This document shows, piece after piece, positions 1 through 8,231 of a DNA stretch of 54,011 bases. Both the position numbers and the translations under genes were made by a program. The number at the start of each line of letters is the position of its first letter. Position 1 is the first letter of the stretch. The stretch is from Planctomycetota bacterium (GTDB lineage: Bacteria > Planctomycetota > Phycisphaerae > Phycisphaerales > SM1A02): contig JADFNO010000005.1 in NCBI GenBank assembly GCA_022563315.1, forward strand, positions 1 through 54,011. The letters are read 5' to 3'. The notes below the pieces were generated by a model, which was not told the DNA's origin, searched no databases, and saw nothing but the letters and a program-made list of their open reading frames with translations.

Positions 1-1281
1 TCATCTCCGACCCCGCTAAGTCAGCCCTCATCTACGCGCGAAACACCGGCGTGGCTCAGCGGCATCTATGCCGGGGTTTGTCTGTACTTCTTTCTCTCGG
101 CCATCAACGTCATGGGGGCTGGGCTCAAGACGTTGGGCAAGCATAGCGATTGGCTTGAGCGGATCCTGTCGATGGGGTCGAATCCGTTTGCGGCTTTACT
201 CGGCTCGGTGCTCGTTACATCAATCGTCCAAAGTTCCTCGTTCACGACCTCGCTGATCATCACGCTCGTCGCCTCGGGCCAGATGCCGGTGGAGACGGCC
301 ATCTATGCGATCATGGGCGCTAACATCGGCACGAGCGTCACGAACATCATCGTTGCGCTCGGCAGCGTGCGCATCCGCGAGCAATTCAGGCGTGCGTTCA
401 CAGCCGCGCTCGTTCATGACATATTCAACTGGCTGACGGTCGCGATTATATTTCCGTTGGAGTGGATATCGAGCGCTGTACGGAATGACGTCGGCTACCT
501 CACACTTTTCTCGACCAAGCTAACGGCGATGTTGGGGCTTCAACCAGTCCCCAAGCCCAACAGCCCGATCAAAGTAATCACCAGACCGGTCGTGAACGTC
601 GTTGACTGGCTCGGCGAACGAATGCTCCACATTCTTGACTGGTGTGGTGCGCTCCTTTCGAAGCTCCAGTTCCTGGGAATCGACAAGTTCGGCCATTGGA
701 TAAGAGACGGTATCCAAACGAATCCGAATGCCTGGACGGGTTCGATCGTCGCCGTTTTCGGTCTCCTGCTACTCTTTGCAGCGTTGATTCTGATGGTCAA
801 GAACCTCAAGGGCGCCTTGCTGCGGAAGATCGAGGGGCTCTTCACAAGGGTGTTTTTCCGGAACGACCTGATGGCCTACATCGTCGGGACAATCACGACG
901 ATTCTCGTTCAATCCAGCTCTGTCACCACGAGTCTGATTGTCCCCTTAGCGGGGGCAGGGATCGTCAAGCTCAAGCGCGTATACGCTTACACGCTTGGGG
1001 CGAACCTCGGCACGACGGTTACGGGCGTGATCGCCGCCACCGCGAATCCGGTCGCGGGAGCCGTGACGGTTGCGATTGCACATGTGACGTTCAATATCGT
1101 GGGCACCATCATCTGGTATCCGCTCAAGATGGCGCCCATCGGCATCGCGACTTGGTACGGCCGACTCGCTTCCGAATCCAAGCGTTATGCTTTCGGATTC
1201 TTGTTTCTTGCATTTTTTGTAGTACCTGCTCTCGGTTGGCTGCTTACGCAGCTTTTTCTCGGACGCTCGGGTGGACCCTAA
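1..1281 (+). CDS. Na+/phosphate cotransporter family protein, 5' end outside window
   Basis: This is an inner-membrane Na/Pi-cotransporter (NptA/YjbB type, PF02690) that moves phosphate with sodium. The frame is open from base 1, so the true start lies upstream. The protein has the two inverted repeats of the family, each with the diagnostic QSSS motif: SIVQSSSFTTSL near base 220 and LVQSSSVTTSL near base 906. Each is followed by a GANIGT or GANLGT turn. Hydrophobic segments surround both repeats, and a cytoplasmic-looking linker lies at about 600-840. A PhoU-like gene starts 12 bp after the stop, the usual arrangement in which a PhoU domain, fused or adjacent, regulates the transporter. The family call is firm. 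Substrate specificity is inferred from the family. Confidence 0.9.
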   Translation, partial: SSPTPLSQPSSTRETPAWLSGIYAGVCLYFFLSAINVMGAGLKTLGKHSDWLERILSMGSNPFAALLGSVLVTSIVQSSSFTTSLIITLVASGQMPVETAIYAIMGANIGTSVTNIIVALGSVRIREQFRRAFTAALVHDIFNWLTVAIIFPLEWISSAVRNDVGYLTLFSTKLTAMLGLQPVPKPNSPIKVITRPVVNVVDWLGERMLHILDWCGALLSKLQFLGIDKFGHWIRDGIQTNPNAWTGSIVAVFGLLLLFAALILMVKNLKGALLRKIEGLFTRVFFRNDLMAYIVGTITTILVQSSSVTTSLIVPLAGAGIVKLKRVYAYTLGANLGTTVTGVIAATANPVAGAVTVAIAHVTFNIVGTIIWYPLKMAPIGIATWYGRLASESKRYAFGFLFLAFFVVPALGWLLTQLFLGRSGGP

Positions 1282-1293
1282 GGACCTTTAAGC

Positions 1294-1956
1294 ATGTTCA
1301 AGCAGTTACTCTCGGCGTTGAAATCCGGCGATGTGCTCGATCAAGCGTTCTCCGAGTTGGCGGAGATGCTCGATCATTCGCAGTGGATGTTCGTCCGTGC
1401 CAACGAAGTGCTGCGCCGCAAAGTCGAGGCGGACGAGGTCAAGGACTCGCTGATGCGGCGCGACAAAGCGGTCAACGAGTTGCTGCGCTCGATTCGACGC
1501 AAGATCGTCCGTCATTTGACGATCAATCCCGGTGGTGATGTCGCAGCCTGTCTGGCGCTGATGAGCGTGGCCAAGGACGCGGAGCGCTTGGGTGACTATT
1601 GCAAGAACGTGTTTGAAGTGGGGCGGTTCTATACCGAGGACTTCAATGTCCCGCGATACCAGGAGCCGTTGGAAGTTGTCCGCGAAGATGTGGAGCGATT
1701 GTTCGACAAGACGCGGAGTGCGTTCGCCGCATCGGATGACGGGGCCGCCAAGGAGGCGATCAAGGTCGCAGACACGATCGGGGATCGATGCGATGAAGTG
1801 ATCGAGCAGTTGTTGGTCGACACCGCCAGCATCGAGACGCACGAGGCTGTCGCCTATTCACTTCTGGCTCGGCACTACAAGCGAGCATCCTCTCACCTGG
1901 CCAACATCTGCACGGCCGTGCTGGGGCGGATCGAGGACCTCGACTTCAGACGGTAG
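1294..1956 (+). CDS. PhoU-like phosphate regulatory protein
   Basis: A 220-residue, highly charged, all-helical protein with PhoU-family features: two three-helix halves, with ADEVKDSLMRRDKAVNELLR in the first and a repeated pattern around residues 100-200 (DAERLGDYCKNV, then HYKRASSHLANI). PhoU proteins bind metal clusters through E/DxxxD motifs on these helices and restrain phosphate uptake. Starting 12 bp after the Na/Pi cotransporter, it is almost certainly co-transcribed and probably gates that transporter rather than a Pst system, which is not seen here. A short AAGGACCTTTAAGC leader precedes the ATG. The length is typical of stand-alone PhoU. Confidence 0.85.
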   Translation: MFKQLLSALKSGDVLDQAFSELAEMLDHSQWMFVRANEVLRRKVEADEVKDSLMRRDKAVNELLRSIRRKIVRHLTINPGGDVAACLALMSVAKDAERLGDYCKNVFEVGRFYTEDFNVPRYQEPLEVVREDVERLFDKTRSAFAASDDGAAKEAIKVADTIGDRCDEVIEQLLVDTASIETHEAVAYSLLARHYKRASSHLANICTAVLGRIEDLDFRR

Positions 1957-2037
1957 AAGGCCCCGCGGGCGGATCGTGCAGATTCAGTTTGACTCATCGC
2001 CGAACGGGGCCGGAGCCGGTTGGGTACACTCGCGGTG

Positions 2038-3510
2038 ATGTCGCCGACCGAGGACCAACGAGACCCGAGCCAATTGCCGGCCGAGCCGCAGGTTGAGTCC
2101 GCGCCGACCAGTCACGTCGAGGACGTGGCCGAGACCTCGCCGCACGACGAGCGTGTGGCCGCACTCTTGGAGCACTCGATCGACGTGCCGGTGCTGGCGG
2201 AGGCGGTCGAGCAGCAGGAGGCCGCCGACGCCGCTGACACGCTCGAGACGCTGCCCGAGGAGGAGGCGGCTGAAGTCCTCGAACAGATGGACGATCAGTC
2301 CGCGGCGGAGGCCCTGGCGGAAATGCAGGCCCCCTTGGCGGTTCGCGTCATCGAGGAGGAGATCGACGAGGATATTGCCTACGCCGCCAAGCTCATTGAG
2401 CTGATGGCTCCGGATGATGCGGCGGACCTGCTCCAAGAGATCGGCGACTCATACCGTGAAGAAGTGCTCGCGGCCATGCCGCTGGCCACCGCCACCAAGC
2501 TGCGCGAGCTCGTCGGCTACGACCCCGAGACCGCGGGCGGGTTGATGACCATCGACTTCCTCGTGTTGAACGACGATCTGAGCGTGGCGAAAGCCGTCGA
2601 TCGGCTGCGGACCCAGGACTTGCCCAAAGTCGTGCAACACCTGCTCGTCGTAGGCGCGGATAACCGAGTCGTCGGCGCGGTTGGTCTGCGCGATCTCGTG
2701 CTGGGACAGCCGGACCAATCGCTCAGTGAGATCATGAACCCGACGGTCAAGGCGGTCCGCCCGGAGGTTGATCGCGAAGAAGTTGCGCGCGAGTTCGATC
2801 GTTATGACTACTCCATGTTGCCGGTGATTGATCTGGACGATCGACTCATTGGCATCGTGACCGTGGACGACGTGATCGACATCATCCGCGCTGAGCAGAC
2901 CGAGGACGTTCAGAAGACCGTCGGCGCCGGTGCGCACGAAGCGGTCTATTCAGGCGTGATGGAGAAATTCCGCGGACGCTTTCCGTGGCTGATGGTGAGC
3001 CTGGTCATGATGATTCCCACGGCGTGGATCATTCTGGGGTTCGAGGATCTCATACGGCGGGCGCCAATCCTCGCCATGCTCATGCCGGTGATTGCCGCGA
3101 TCGTTGGAAACGCAGGGCACCAGGCGCTGGCGGTCACCCAGCGCGGCCTGGTGCTCGAGGAAGTAAGACGCGAGCGGATTCTCCCGCTCCTGGTGCGCGA
3201 ATGGACTGTCGGACTGATGAACGGTTTTGTGCTCGGGGCGATCATTCTTCTGGGCGTGGGACTGCTCTCCCTGCGTTCAACCAGCGCCTCCTGGTGGCTC
3301 GGCGCGGTCACCGGGGTGGGCACGATGGTCGCCATGAGCGTCGGCACGCTGTTTGGCTCCGTGATTCCCATGCTGATGAAGCGGCTCGGCTTTGATCCGG
3401 CGCAATCGTCCGCGATCTTCCTCATCATGATCACCGACGCGGTTTCGTTCGGGATCATCCTCTCTTTGTCCTTCACCACCTATGAGCACATTCTCGCGCC
3501 CGCTTCGTGA
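2038..3510 (+). CDS. mgtE: Magnesium transporter MgtE
   Basis: A 490-residue MgtE-type Mg2+ channel. The order is an acidic cytoplasmic N domain of helical repeats (EEEAAEVLEQMDDQSAAEAL), two CBS domains (about residues 180-300, with the VVGAVGLRDLV and LIGIVTVDDVIDII strands), and then a C-terminal membrane domain with five hydrophobic segments. The membrane domain carries the family signature MPVIAAIVGNAGHQ and an Asp-containing last helix (MITDAVSFG) expected in the ion pathway. I chose the ATG at 2038. A TTG at 2020 in the same frame would add six residues, and GTG 2035 is also possible. In this family, Mg2+ binding between the N and CBS domains closes the channel when internal Mg2+ is high. 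Confidence 0.92.
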   Translation: MSPTEDQRDPSQLPAEPQVESAPTSHVEDVAETSPHDERVAALLEHSIDVPVLAEAVEQQEAADAADTLETLPEEEAAEVLEQMDDQSAAEALAEMQAPLAVRVIEEEIDEDIAYAAKLIELMAPDDAADLLQEIGDSYREEVLAAMPLATATKLRELVGYDPETAGGLMTIDFLVLNDDLSVAKAVDRLRTQDLPKVVQHLLVVGADNRVVGAVGLRDLVLGQPDQSLSEIMNPTVKAVRPEVDREEVAREFDRYDYSMLPVIDLDDRLIGIVTVDDVIDIIRAEQTEDVQKTVGAGAHEAVYSGVMEKFRGRFPWLMVSLVMMIPTAWIILGFEDLIRRAPILAMLMPVIAAIVGNAGHQALAVTQRGLVLEEVRRERILPLLVREWTVGLMNGFVLGAIILLGVGLLSLRSTSASWWLGAVTGVGTMVAMSVGTLFGSVIPMLMKRLGFDPAQSSAIFLIMITDAVSFGIILSLSFTTYEHILAPAS

Positions 3511-3595
3511 CGCGGTCGGTACAATAGCGTACGCTGAAGATGCCCTCGCCCTGATAGACGTGAGGCAGCCGTGTGTTCAGCAAGCCGGGCCTTCG

Positions 3596-4171
3596 ATGAC
3601 GACAACGACGCGATACACTTCACAAGTTCCAACCAACACGATTCAGGTGTTGATCGATCGCGACCGCATCGCTGCGCGCGTCGAGGAGCTTGCCGCACAG
3701 ATCTCGAGCGACCTAGCGGATGTCCGGTCCGAGGGCGAAATCGTGCTCGTGCCGATTCTGACCGGCGCGATCATCTTCGTGGCCGATCTCATTCGTCATC
3801 TGCCGCACAAGATCAGAATTGAAGTCGCAAGCGTGCAGAGTTATCATGGTCAGAAAGTCAAAACCAAGCGGGCGCAGATCATCGGTGCCCTTCCGAAGGA
3901 CGTGCAAGACAAGCATGTGCTGATCGTTGATGACATTCTTGACTCGGGGGAGACGATCCAACTCATTCGAGATCACCTCTCGCAGCACAATCCCAAATCA
4001 CTGCGATGTTGCGTGTTGTTGCGCAAGCAGCGTGTCTCAGCGATGAACACGCCCTGTGAATACATCGGGTTTGATATTCCCGATGAGTTTGTCGTTGGTT
4101 ACGGTCTGGATTACAAAAGCTATTACCGCAACCTCCCGGATGTATGCACGTTCAAGGGCGATATGCTGTGA
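3596..4171 (+). CDS. hpt: Hypoxanthine phosphoribosyltransferase
   Basis: A 191-residue type I phosphoribosyltransferase that converts hypoxanthine or guanine plus PRPP to IMP or GMP in purine salvage. The PRPP loop VLIVDDILDSGETI (near base 3920) has the two adjacent acidic residues and the catalytic Asp. The downstream FDIPDEFVVGYGLDYKSYYRNLP is the usual HPRT C-terminal purine pocket. The frame is open further upstream and overlaps the end of mgtE, but homology begins only after the ATG at 3596, and the upstream residues look non-coding. A TACAAT hexamer at 3520-3525 could be a -10 element, without a convincing -35. The gene ends in a GTGA overlap with the next one, suggesting translational coupling. 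Confidence 0.9.
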   Translation: MTTTTRYTSQVPTNTIQVLIDRDRIAARVEELAAQISSDLADVRSEGEIVLVPILTGAIIFVADLIRHLPHKIRIEVASVQSYHGQKVKTKRAQIIGALPKDVQDKHVLIVDDILDSGETIQLIRDHLSQHNPKSLRCCVLLRKQRVSAMNTPCEYIGFDIPDEFVVGYGLDYKSYYRNLPDVCTFKGDML

Positions 4172-4764
4172 CTGTGACGCGCGTCAAACCGCCGCGCCGA
4201 ACAGGTACGGCTCCCTGTTTGCAAAGCGTAGGTGATGCACCTGAACTGACGGCGCCGTCGATGTCCGTGGCGTTGCCGGCTGATCTGGTTGATGACGACG
4301 AAGTGGTGATTCTCTTGCTCCGTCCAAGCCCGCTCTTCATTCCTCTTTCGTCACTTGGTAGTTTGCTGGTTATTGCTGTGGTTGCGCTGGCGATGATGTA
4401 TCTTGGGCGATTTATGAGCATCCAGCTCATCGACACGCTGGCGTTCGGGCTGGGCGTGGCCGGCGGATTGGCTTGCCTCGCCTGGCAGGGGCTGGAATGG
4501 TGGAGCCGAGTGTATGTGCTCACCGATCGTCGCATCATTCGGCGAAAAGGCGTGTTGCGCCCGACCGTCTTTGAAGCCAAGCTGCGCGACATCAAACACA
4601 CCAGCGTATTTCGACACCTGCGCGAACAGCTGTTGGGATTGGGAAGCATCGGCTTCGCCAGCGCCGGCAGCGACGTCTTCGATGCGTTTTGGGTGATGGT
4701 TCGCCAGCCGTTTGCGGTGCATCGCACGGTCGTGGAAGCGATCGAGCGCTACGGGCGGCACTAA
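4168..4764 (+). CDS. PH-domain (bPH2/YdbS-like) membrane protein
   Basis: A small membrane protein of about 198 residues. Two hydrophobic segments (FIPLSSLGSLLVIAVVALAM and a second around IDTLAFGLGVAGGLACLAW) are followed by a bacterial PH domain of the bPH_2 type: YVLTDRRIIRRKGVLRPTVFEAKLRDI, the characteristic tDRRli-rkG element, then a GSIGFASAGSD strand. Function in this family is poorly defined. Several members act in membrane stress or peptide resistance. I use the GTG at 4168 because it overlaps the hpt stop as GTGA. ATG 4144 (inside hpt) and ATG 4261 are alternatives in the same frame. The gene is convergent with the next one, with only 22 bp between them. Confidence 0.7.
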   Translation: MTVTRVKPPRRTGTAPCLQSVGDAPELTAPSMSVALPADLVDDDEVVILLLRPSPLFIPLSSLGSLLVIAVVALAMMYLGRFMSIQLIDTLAFGLGVAGGLACLAWQGLEWWSRVYVLTDRRIIRRKGVLRPTVFEAKLRDIKHTSVFRHLREQLLGLGSIGFASAGSDVFDAFWVMVRQPFAVHRTVVEAIERYGRH

Positions 4765-4786
4765 CTGCCACGTCGGCGCGTTTTCA

Positions 4787-5737
4787 CTACGGCCCGGGCA
4801 CACGATCTTCACGCAGCATGTCGATGATCGACTGTCGTCCGTACACGGTCAGTCGTGTGTCACGCTCGATGAGCCGGGTTTCCACGTTCTTGTTAGGCGT
4901 GATTCGAAGGAGTGCGGCGTGACCGCGCGTGAATCCCAACAGCAGTTGCTGATCGAGCGATCCGTCGTCAACGAATACGAGCGAGCGGTCCGCCTCGATC
5001 TGGGCCACAGCAGCGTTGCTGATCGACATGGCGACGGCCAGGACGACCAGCGCGAAGAAGCTCGCGCTCGCGGTGATCGCCTTGAGCCAGCGTGGAATCC
5101 CCAGTCGCAACACGAGCACCGCCCACAGGGCGGCGGCGATGACCATCAACACGTCAAAGGCCGCAACCGTCTGGAGGTTCTCAAGCCACTGGTCGGCGCT
5201 GCCGAGCCTGATCGGCAGTTCGCCGATTTTGTCGTTGCGCACTTGCGACGCGGTCCACCAGAGCATGGCCAGGGTGTTGACGCCGGCCGCGATCGCACCG
5301 ACGTAGCTGAACGTGACCGCCGCCGTCGATGGTCGCGGCCCGCCCGGGGCGGGAACCTTGGCCGCGCTAAGCCCGGCGGCGGGAATCGCGATCAGTGCGA
5401 AGCCCACCATCAGCCAGGACGGATCGATGATGCCGGCGAGAATGATCACCCTCGGCACGGAGAGCAGCATAAGGGTGCCGGTGGCCAGTCCCTCGCCGGG
5501 TTCGCCGAGCAGTTCAGGGATGCGAACCGCGGGTGCGAACCCGAGTCGGAACCCCAGGTGCCCCATCAGCCACACGCCCACCAAGATACCTACCGCCACG
5601 ATTACGCCGATGGTCAGATGAAGGGTCGTCCGGTCCGGCTCGTCCCGTTTGCGCACGGACTTCACCGGCTGGCGGACCAGCAGCACTTTCGTGCGCGTTG
5701 TCCCGGGACGGACGATGGGTCGGGCGAGGTTCGACAT
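4787..5737 (-). CDS. Conserved-looking six-TM membrane protein of unknown function
   Basis: A 316-residue protein I do not recognise by name. It has about 40 polar, Arg/Lys-rich N-terminal residues, then about six hydrophobic segments (near residues 39-59, 86-105, 108-126, 139-161, 191-213 and 220-240), and a soluble C-terminal stretch of about 75 residues with no cysteines or catalytic motif. The C-terminal part (LLRITPNKNVETRLIERDTR) reads like a small beta-rich domain. It lies downstream of moxR on the same strand, with 124 bp between them, so the two may be co-transcribed. MoxR ATPases usually sit beside membrane or vWA-domain partners, and this protein may be such a partner. That role is only inferred from position. 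Confidence 0.6.
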   Translation of the reverse strand: MSNLARPIVRPGTTRTKVLLVRQPVKSVRKRDEPDRTTLHLTIGVIVAVGILVGVWLMGHLGFRLGFAPAVRIPELLGEPGEGLATGTLMLLSVPRVIILAGIIDPSWLMVGFALIAIPAAGLSAAKVPAPGGPRPSTAAVTFSYVGAIAAGVNTLAMLWWTASQVRNDKIGELPIRLGSADQWLENLQTVAAFDVLMVIAAALWAVLVLRLGIPRWLKAITASASFFALVVLAVAMSISNAAVAQIEADRSLVFVDDGSLDQQLLLGFTRGHAALLRITPNKNVETRLIERDTRLTVYGRQSIIDMLREDRVPGP

Positions 5738-5861
5738 GGCAGATTGGGCTCGGTCGACGGATTCTGCCTAGAAGATATCGGCTTGGAGCGGTTGGTGATC
5801 GACTCGATCACGGCCAATTGGGGACCGCGAGTGATTCGCGGAGGGACTGCGGACGGTTCCG

Positions 5862-6794
5862 CTAGGCCGGGCTCGGGACCGTCTCCAGGACCTGCTGCAT
5901 GATTCGGCGGGTGGTGGCGGTATCGCCGGCGTGCATGTAGGTCTTACTGATAACTCGGTGGGAACACACCGGCAGCACGTTGGACACCACGTCCTCCGGC
6001 ACGCAGTAGTCGCGGCCCTTCATCACGGCGGTGGCCCGTGCGACCTGCGAAAGCGCCAGCGCCCCGCGCGGGCTGATCCCGATCTGAAGGTCGTCGTTCT
6101 CACGCGTGGCCCCGGCCAGGGCGACCACGTAATCCACCAGAGCCCGGTCCATCTTCACCTTGTCAACCTGCGCCTGGAGCGCTAATGCCTCCTGGGTGCT
6201 CATCACCGGCTCCAGTTGCTTGAGCGTGGTTCGGGCTGGTTGCTCTTCGATGATTCGTGATTCATCGTCGGGGGCTGGATACCCCAGGCTGATTCGCATG
6301 AGGAAGCGATCGAGCTGGTTCTCCGGCAGGAAGTAGGTGCCCTCGAACTCGTATGGGTTCTGGGTGGCGACGACCATGAACGGCTCGGGCAGGTCGAAGA
6401 CCTTGCCGTCCACGGACACCGTGTTCTCGTTCATTGCCTCCAGAAGAGCTGACTGCGTCCGCGGGGTCGTGCGGTTGATCTCATCCGCGACGATGATGTT
6501 GTGGAAGATGGGCCCGCGCTTGAAGTCGAACGTCTCTTTCTCGCGGCTGTAGACCGAGACCCCGATGATGTCCGAGGGCAGCAGATCGGGGGTGAATTGG
6601 ATACGGGCGAACGAGCAGCGGATCGACTTGGCCAAGGCGTTGGCCAGCACCGTTTTTCCCACGCCGGGCACATCTTCGATCAGGATGTGCCCTCGGGCGA
6701 GCAGACAGACGATGGCTCGATCGACCGCCGCCGTGTTACCCATGTAGACGGAGGTGATGTTGCGCCGTAGCCGTTGAATCGCCTCTTGTGGCAT
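5862..6794 (-). CDS. MoxR-family AAA+ ATPase
   Basis: A 310-residue MoxR (AAA_3) chaperone-type ATPase. Walker A is EDVPGVGKTVLANALA (residues about 38-53). Walker B with sensor-adjacent sequence is IIVADEINRTTPRTQSALLE (about 100-119), followed by the VSVDG beta hairpin and the ATQNP sensor 1. The C-terminal lid domain keeps the ISPRGALALSQVARA element. MoxR proteins assist maturation or metal insertion of partner proteins, usually with a vWA protein. No vWA or DUF58 gene is seen here, which is unusual for the family. A TATACT hexamer on the minus strand (complement of 6821-6826) lies about 27 bp before the ATG and could be its -10 box. Confidence 0.92.
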   Translation of the reverse strand: MPQEAIQRLRRNITSVYMGNTAAVDRAIVCLLARGHILIEDVPGVGKTVLANALAKSIRCSFARIQFTPDLLPSDIIGVSVYSREKETFDFKRGPIFHNIIVADEINRTTPRTQSALLEAMNENTVSVDGKVFDLPEPFMVVATQNPYEFEGTYFLPENQLDRFLMRISLGYPAPDDESRIIEEQPARTTLKQLEPVMSTQEALALQAQVDKVKMDRALVDYVVALAGATRENDDLQIGISPRGALALSQVARATAVMKGRDYCVPEDVVSNVLPVCSHRVISKTYMHAGDTATTRRIMQQVLETVPSPA

Positions 6795-6908
6795 CGTGAG
6801 CGGTTCCGTTGGAGTGTGGCAGTATATGCCGCGGTGAACGACGGGCCGGCGGACGCCGGTGGCCGGATGGCTTCGCGTGGGCGGTCAAACCCAGTACAGT
6901 TGTCGATC

Positions 6909-7826
6909 GTGAACGCGCCAAGCCAGCCGCAGAGCCTTGCGGGCGCGGTCGTCTGCTCGCCGCTCCATTGCCGTGGCTGCGGCTACAACTTGTACGGATT
7001 GTCCGCGGAGGGTCGGTGTCCGGAGTGCGGGCTGGAAATCTGGGAAACGGTGCTGCACACCGTCGATCCGGCAGCCAGTCGCCTCCAGAAGTTGCGCAAT
7101 CCGCGGGCCGTCGGAAACGGGTTGTTCTGGCTGACCCTGAGCCTGTTCGTGGCCGCCGTTATTCTCGTGGCCAGGCCGGTCGCACGTAGACTTGACACGC
7201 TGGATCCGACCGGTCTTCGCGATATCTCGGCCTGGACACCGCTGTACCTCGCTCTTGTCGCTGCCGTCGTGGTGTTGGCCGGTCTGAGAGCGGCCGGCAG
7301 CTTCGGCCCACCCAAGGGTCAGGAGCTGCACGGCTCGATCAAGCGCGATATCCGACTGCTCGTGGCCGGGATGGCCGCCTGGGTCTTGCTGGTTGTCATC
7401 CAAGTCGGACTGGAGTGGAAGGCCGTGCCGGCCTGGGGACTTGGTCTGGCTCGGATCGCCGCTACGTTCGGCGCGATGGTCGGCCTGTTCGGCCTGGACG
7501 GGATCCTTCGGGCCATCGGTCAACGCAGCCGGGCGTTCCGCACGGCCCGTGGCGGCCGACAGGGTGTTCTCGCCATGATCGGCGCTTTGGCGGGCGTGGT
7601 CCTCGGCGAGCTGATGGGCATGGGGTCGGTGATGTCCAGCCGCGCCTGGGGAGGTGGGCTGGCCACGATGGGAATGGTGGTGATGTGGATCAGCACGTTG
7701 ATGCTACTGATCGGCCTGGCGTACCTGGTCGTGAACGGGTGGTGGATTCGCCGGGCGCTATGTCGCCCGCCTCCGGCCCTTGATGAGATTCTAAATCAGC
7801 CTGGTGACGAGGAGTCGACAAACTAG
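6909..7826 (+). CDS. Zinc-ribbon multi-TM membrane protein, planctomycete style
   Basis: A protein of about 305 residues. It starts with a short zinc ribbon, CRGCGYNLYGL then CPECG, a form very common in planctomycete membrane proteins of unknown role. Around seven hydrophobic segments follow, including LTLSLFVAAVILVA, LYLALVAAVVVLAGL, LLVAGMAAWVLLVVIQV, GVLAMIGALAGVVLGELMG and the last near WISTLMLLIGLAYLVVNG. The frame is open back to 6774, overlapping the divergent moxR start. I place the start at GTG 6909 because recognisable protein begins just after it. GTG 6834 is an alternative. A GTACAGT hexamer just upstream may be a -10 element. No function can be assigned. Confidence 0.6.
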   Translation: MNAPSQPQSLAGAVVCSPLHCRGCGYNLYGLSAEGRCPECGLEIWETVLHTVDPAASRLQKLRNPRAVGNGLFWLTLSLFVAAVILVARPVARRLDTLDPTGLRDISAWTPLYLALVAAVVVLAGLRAAGSFGPPKGQELHGSIKRDIRLLVAGMAAWVLLVVIQVGLEWKAVPAWGLGLARIAATFGAMVGLFGLDGILRAIGQRSRAFRTARGGRQGVLAMIGALAGVVLGELMGMGSVMSSRAWGGGLATMGMVVMWISTLMLLIGLAYLVVNGWWIRRALCRPPPALDEILNQPGDEESTN

Positions 7827-7861
7827 TGGGCCAGTCTTGCGTTCGCACGCTGCTAGCCAGG

Positions 7862-7885
7862 GCTAGAAATGTGGAAAATTCTAGC
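7862..7885. repeat. Inverted repeat, operator- or terminator-like
   Basis: GCTAGAA at 7862-7868 is matched by TTCTAGC at 7879-7885 across a 10-nt A-rich loop. It lies between the zinc-ribbon gene and the promoter at 7892-7920. A gcttcttt stretch follows, so it may end the upstream transcript. Its closeness to the -35 box also allows an operator role. Confidence 0.4.
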
Positions 7886-7891
7886 GCTTCT

Positions 7892-7920
7892 TTGCGTAGG
7901 CTCGATACCTGACTTATCTT
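7892..7920 (+). promoter_or_regulatory. Sigma-70-type promoter for the dCTP deaminase-like operon
   Basis: TTGCGT at 7892-7897 and TATCTT at 7915-7920 are separated by exactly 17 bp. The predicted transcription start is about 55 bp upstream of the ATG at 7983. The surrounding DNA is visibly more A+T-rich than the rest of the window. Confidence 0.5.
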
Positions 7921-7982
7921 AAATGATGGACCGTTTGGGATTTGACAGGGTCATCGGTTGTAGAAAGACAGGAGATCGCCGG

Positions 7983-8231
7983 ATGAGTGAGACGTGGCTG
8001 GCTTGCGAAATCGGAGACGGGATGTTTAGCGACGAAATGGTCGTGGTTTTCGACACGGACAAAGGCGAGGTCGTCTCCTTTTTTGTGCCGAGGTCGAGCG
8101 TAGAGGATCTGGGAGAGGCTAAGGGTCGCGTCAGAGTTCGTGTTTTTGAGGATGGGGGGCAAACCTGGGCTGTTCTTCCTAACGAGGTCCAATCGATCGT
8201 TCCTGTGAACCCGAAATTTGTCGCGGCATGA
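7983..8231 (+). CDS. Small protein of unknown function, paired with a dCTP deaminase-like gene
   Basis: An 82-residue acidic protein that I do not recognise. It looks like a single small beta-rich domain (alternating MVVVFDTDKGEVVSFFVP and RVRVRVFEDGG strands), with a C-terminal AVLPNEVQSIVPVNPKFV. I chose the ATG at 7983 because AGGAG at about 7970-7974 sits at proper spacing. The frame is open slightly further upstream without a ribosome site. Its stop overlaps the next start as ATGA, so it is translationally coupled to the dCTP deaminase-like protein and is probably a functional partner. Both genes are less G+C-rich than their neighbours. Confidence 0.65.
   Translation: MSETWLACEIGDGMFSDEMVVVFDTDKGEVVSFFVPRSSVEDLGEAKGRVRVRVFEDGGQTWAVLPNEVQSIVPVNPKFVAA

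Noticed and set aside
2025-2030. TACACT just before mgtE as a leaderless-transcript promoter
   Set aside because: The hexamer is well placed for a leaderless start at 2038, but no -35 element is present and a single example is not enough.
4712-5902. 396-codon plus-strand frame opposite the membrane protein at 4787-5737
   Set aside because: Its translation is Gln/Arg/Asp-rich with no hydrophobic segments, whereas the opposite strand gives clean membrane helices.
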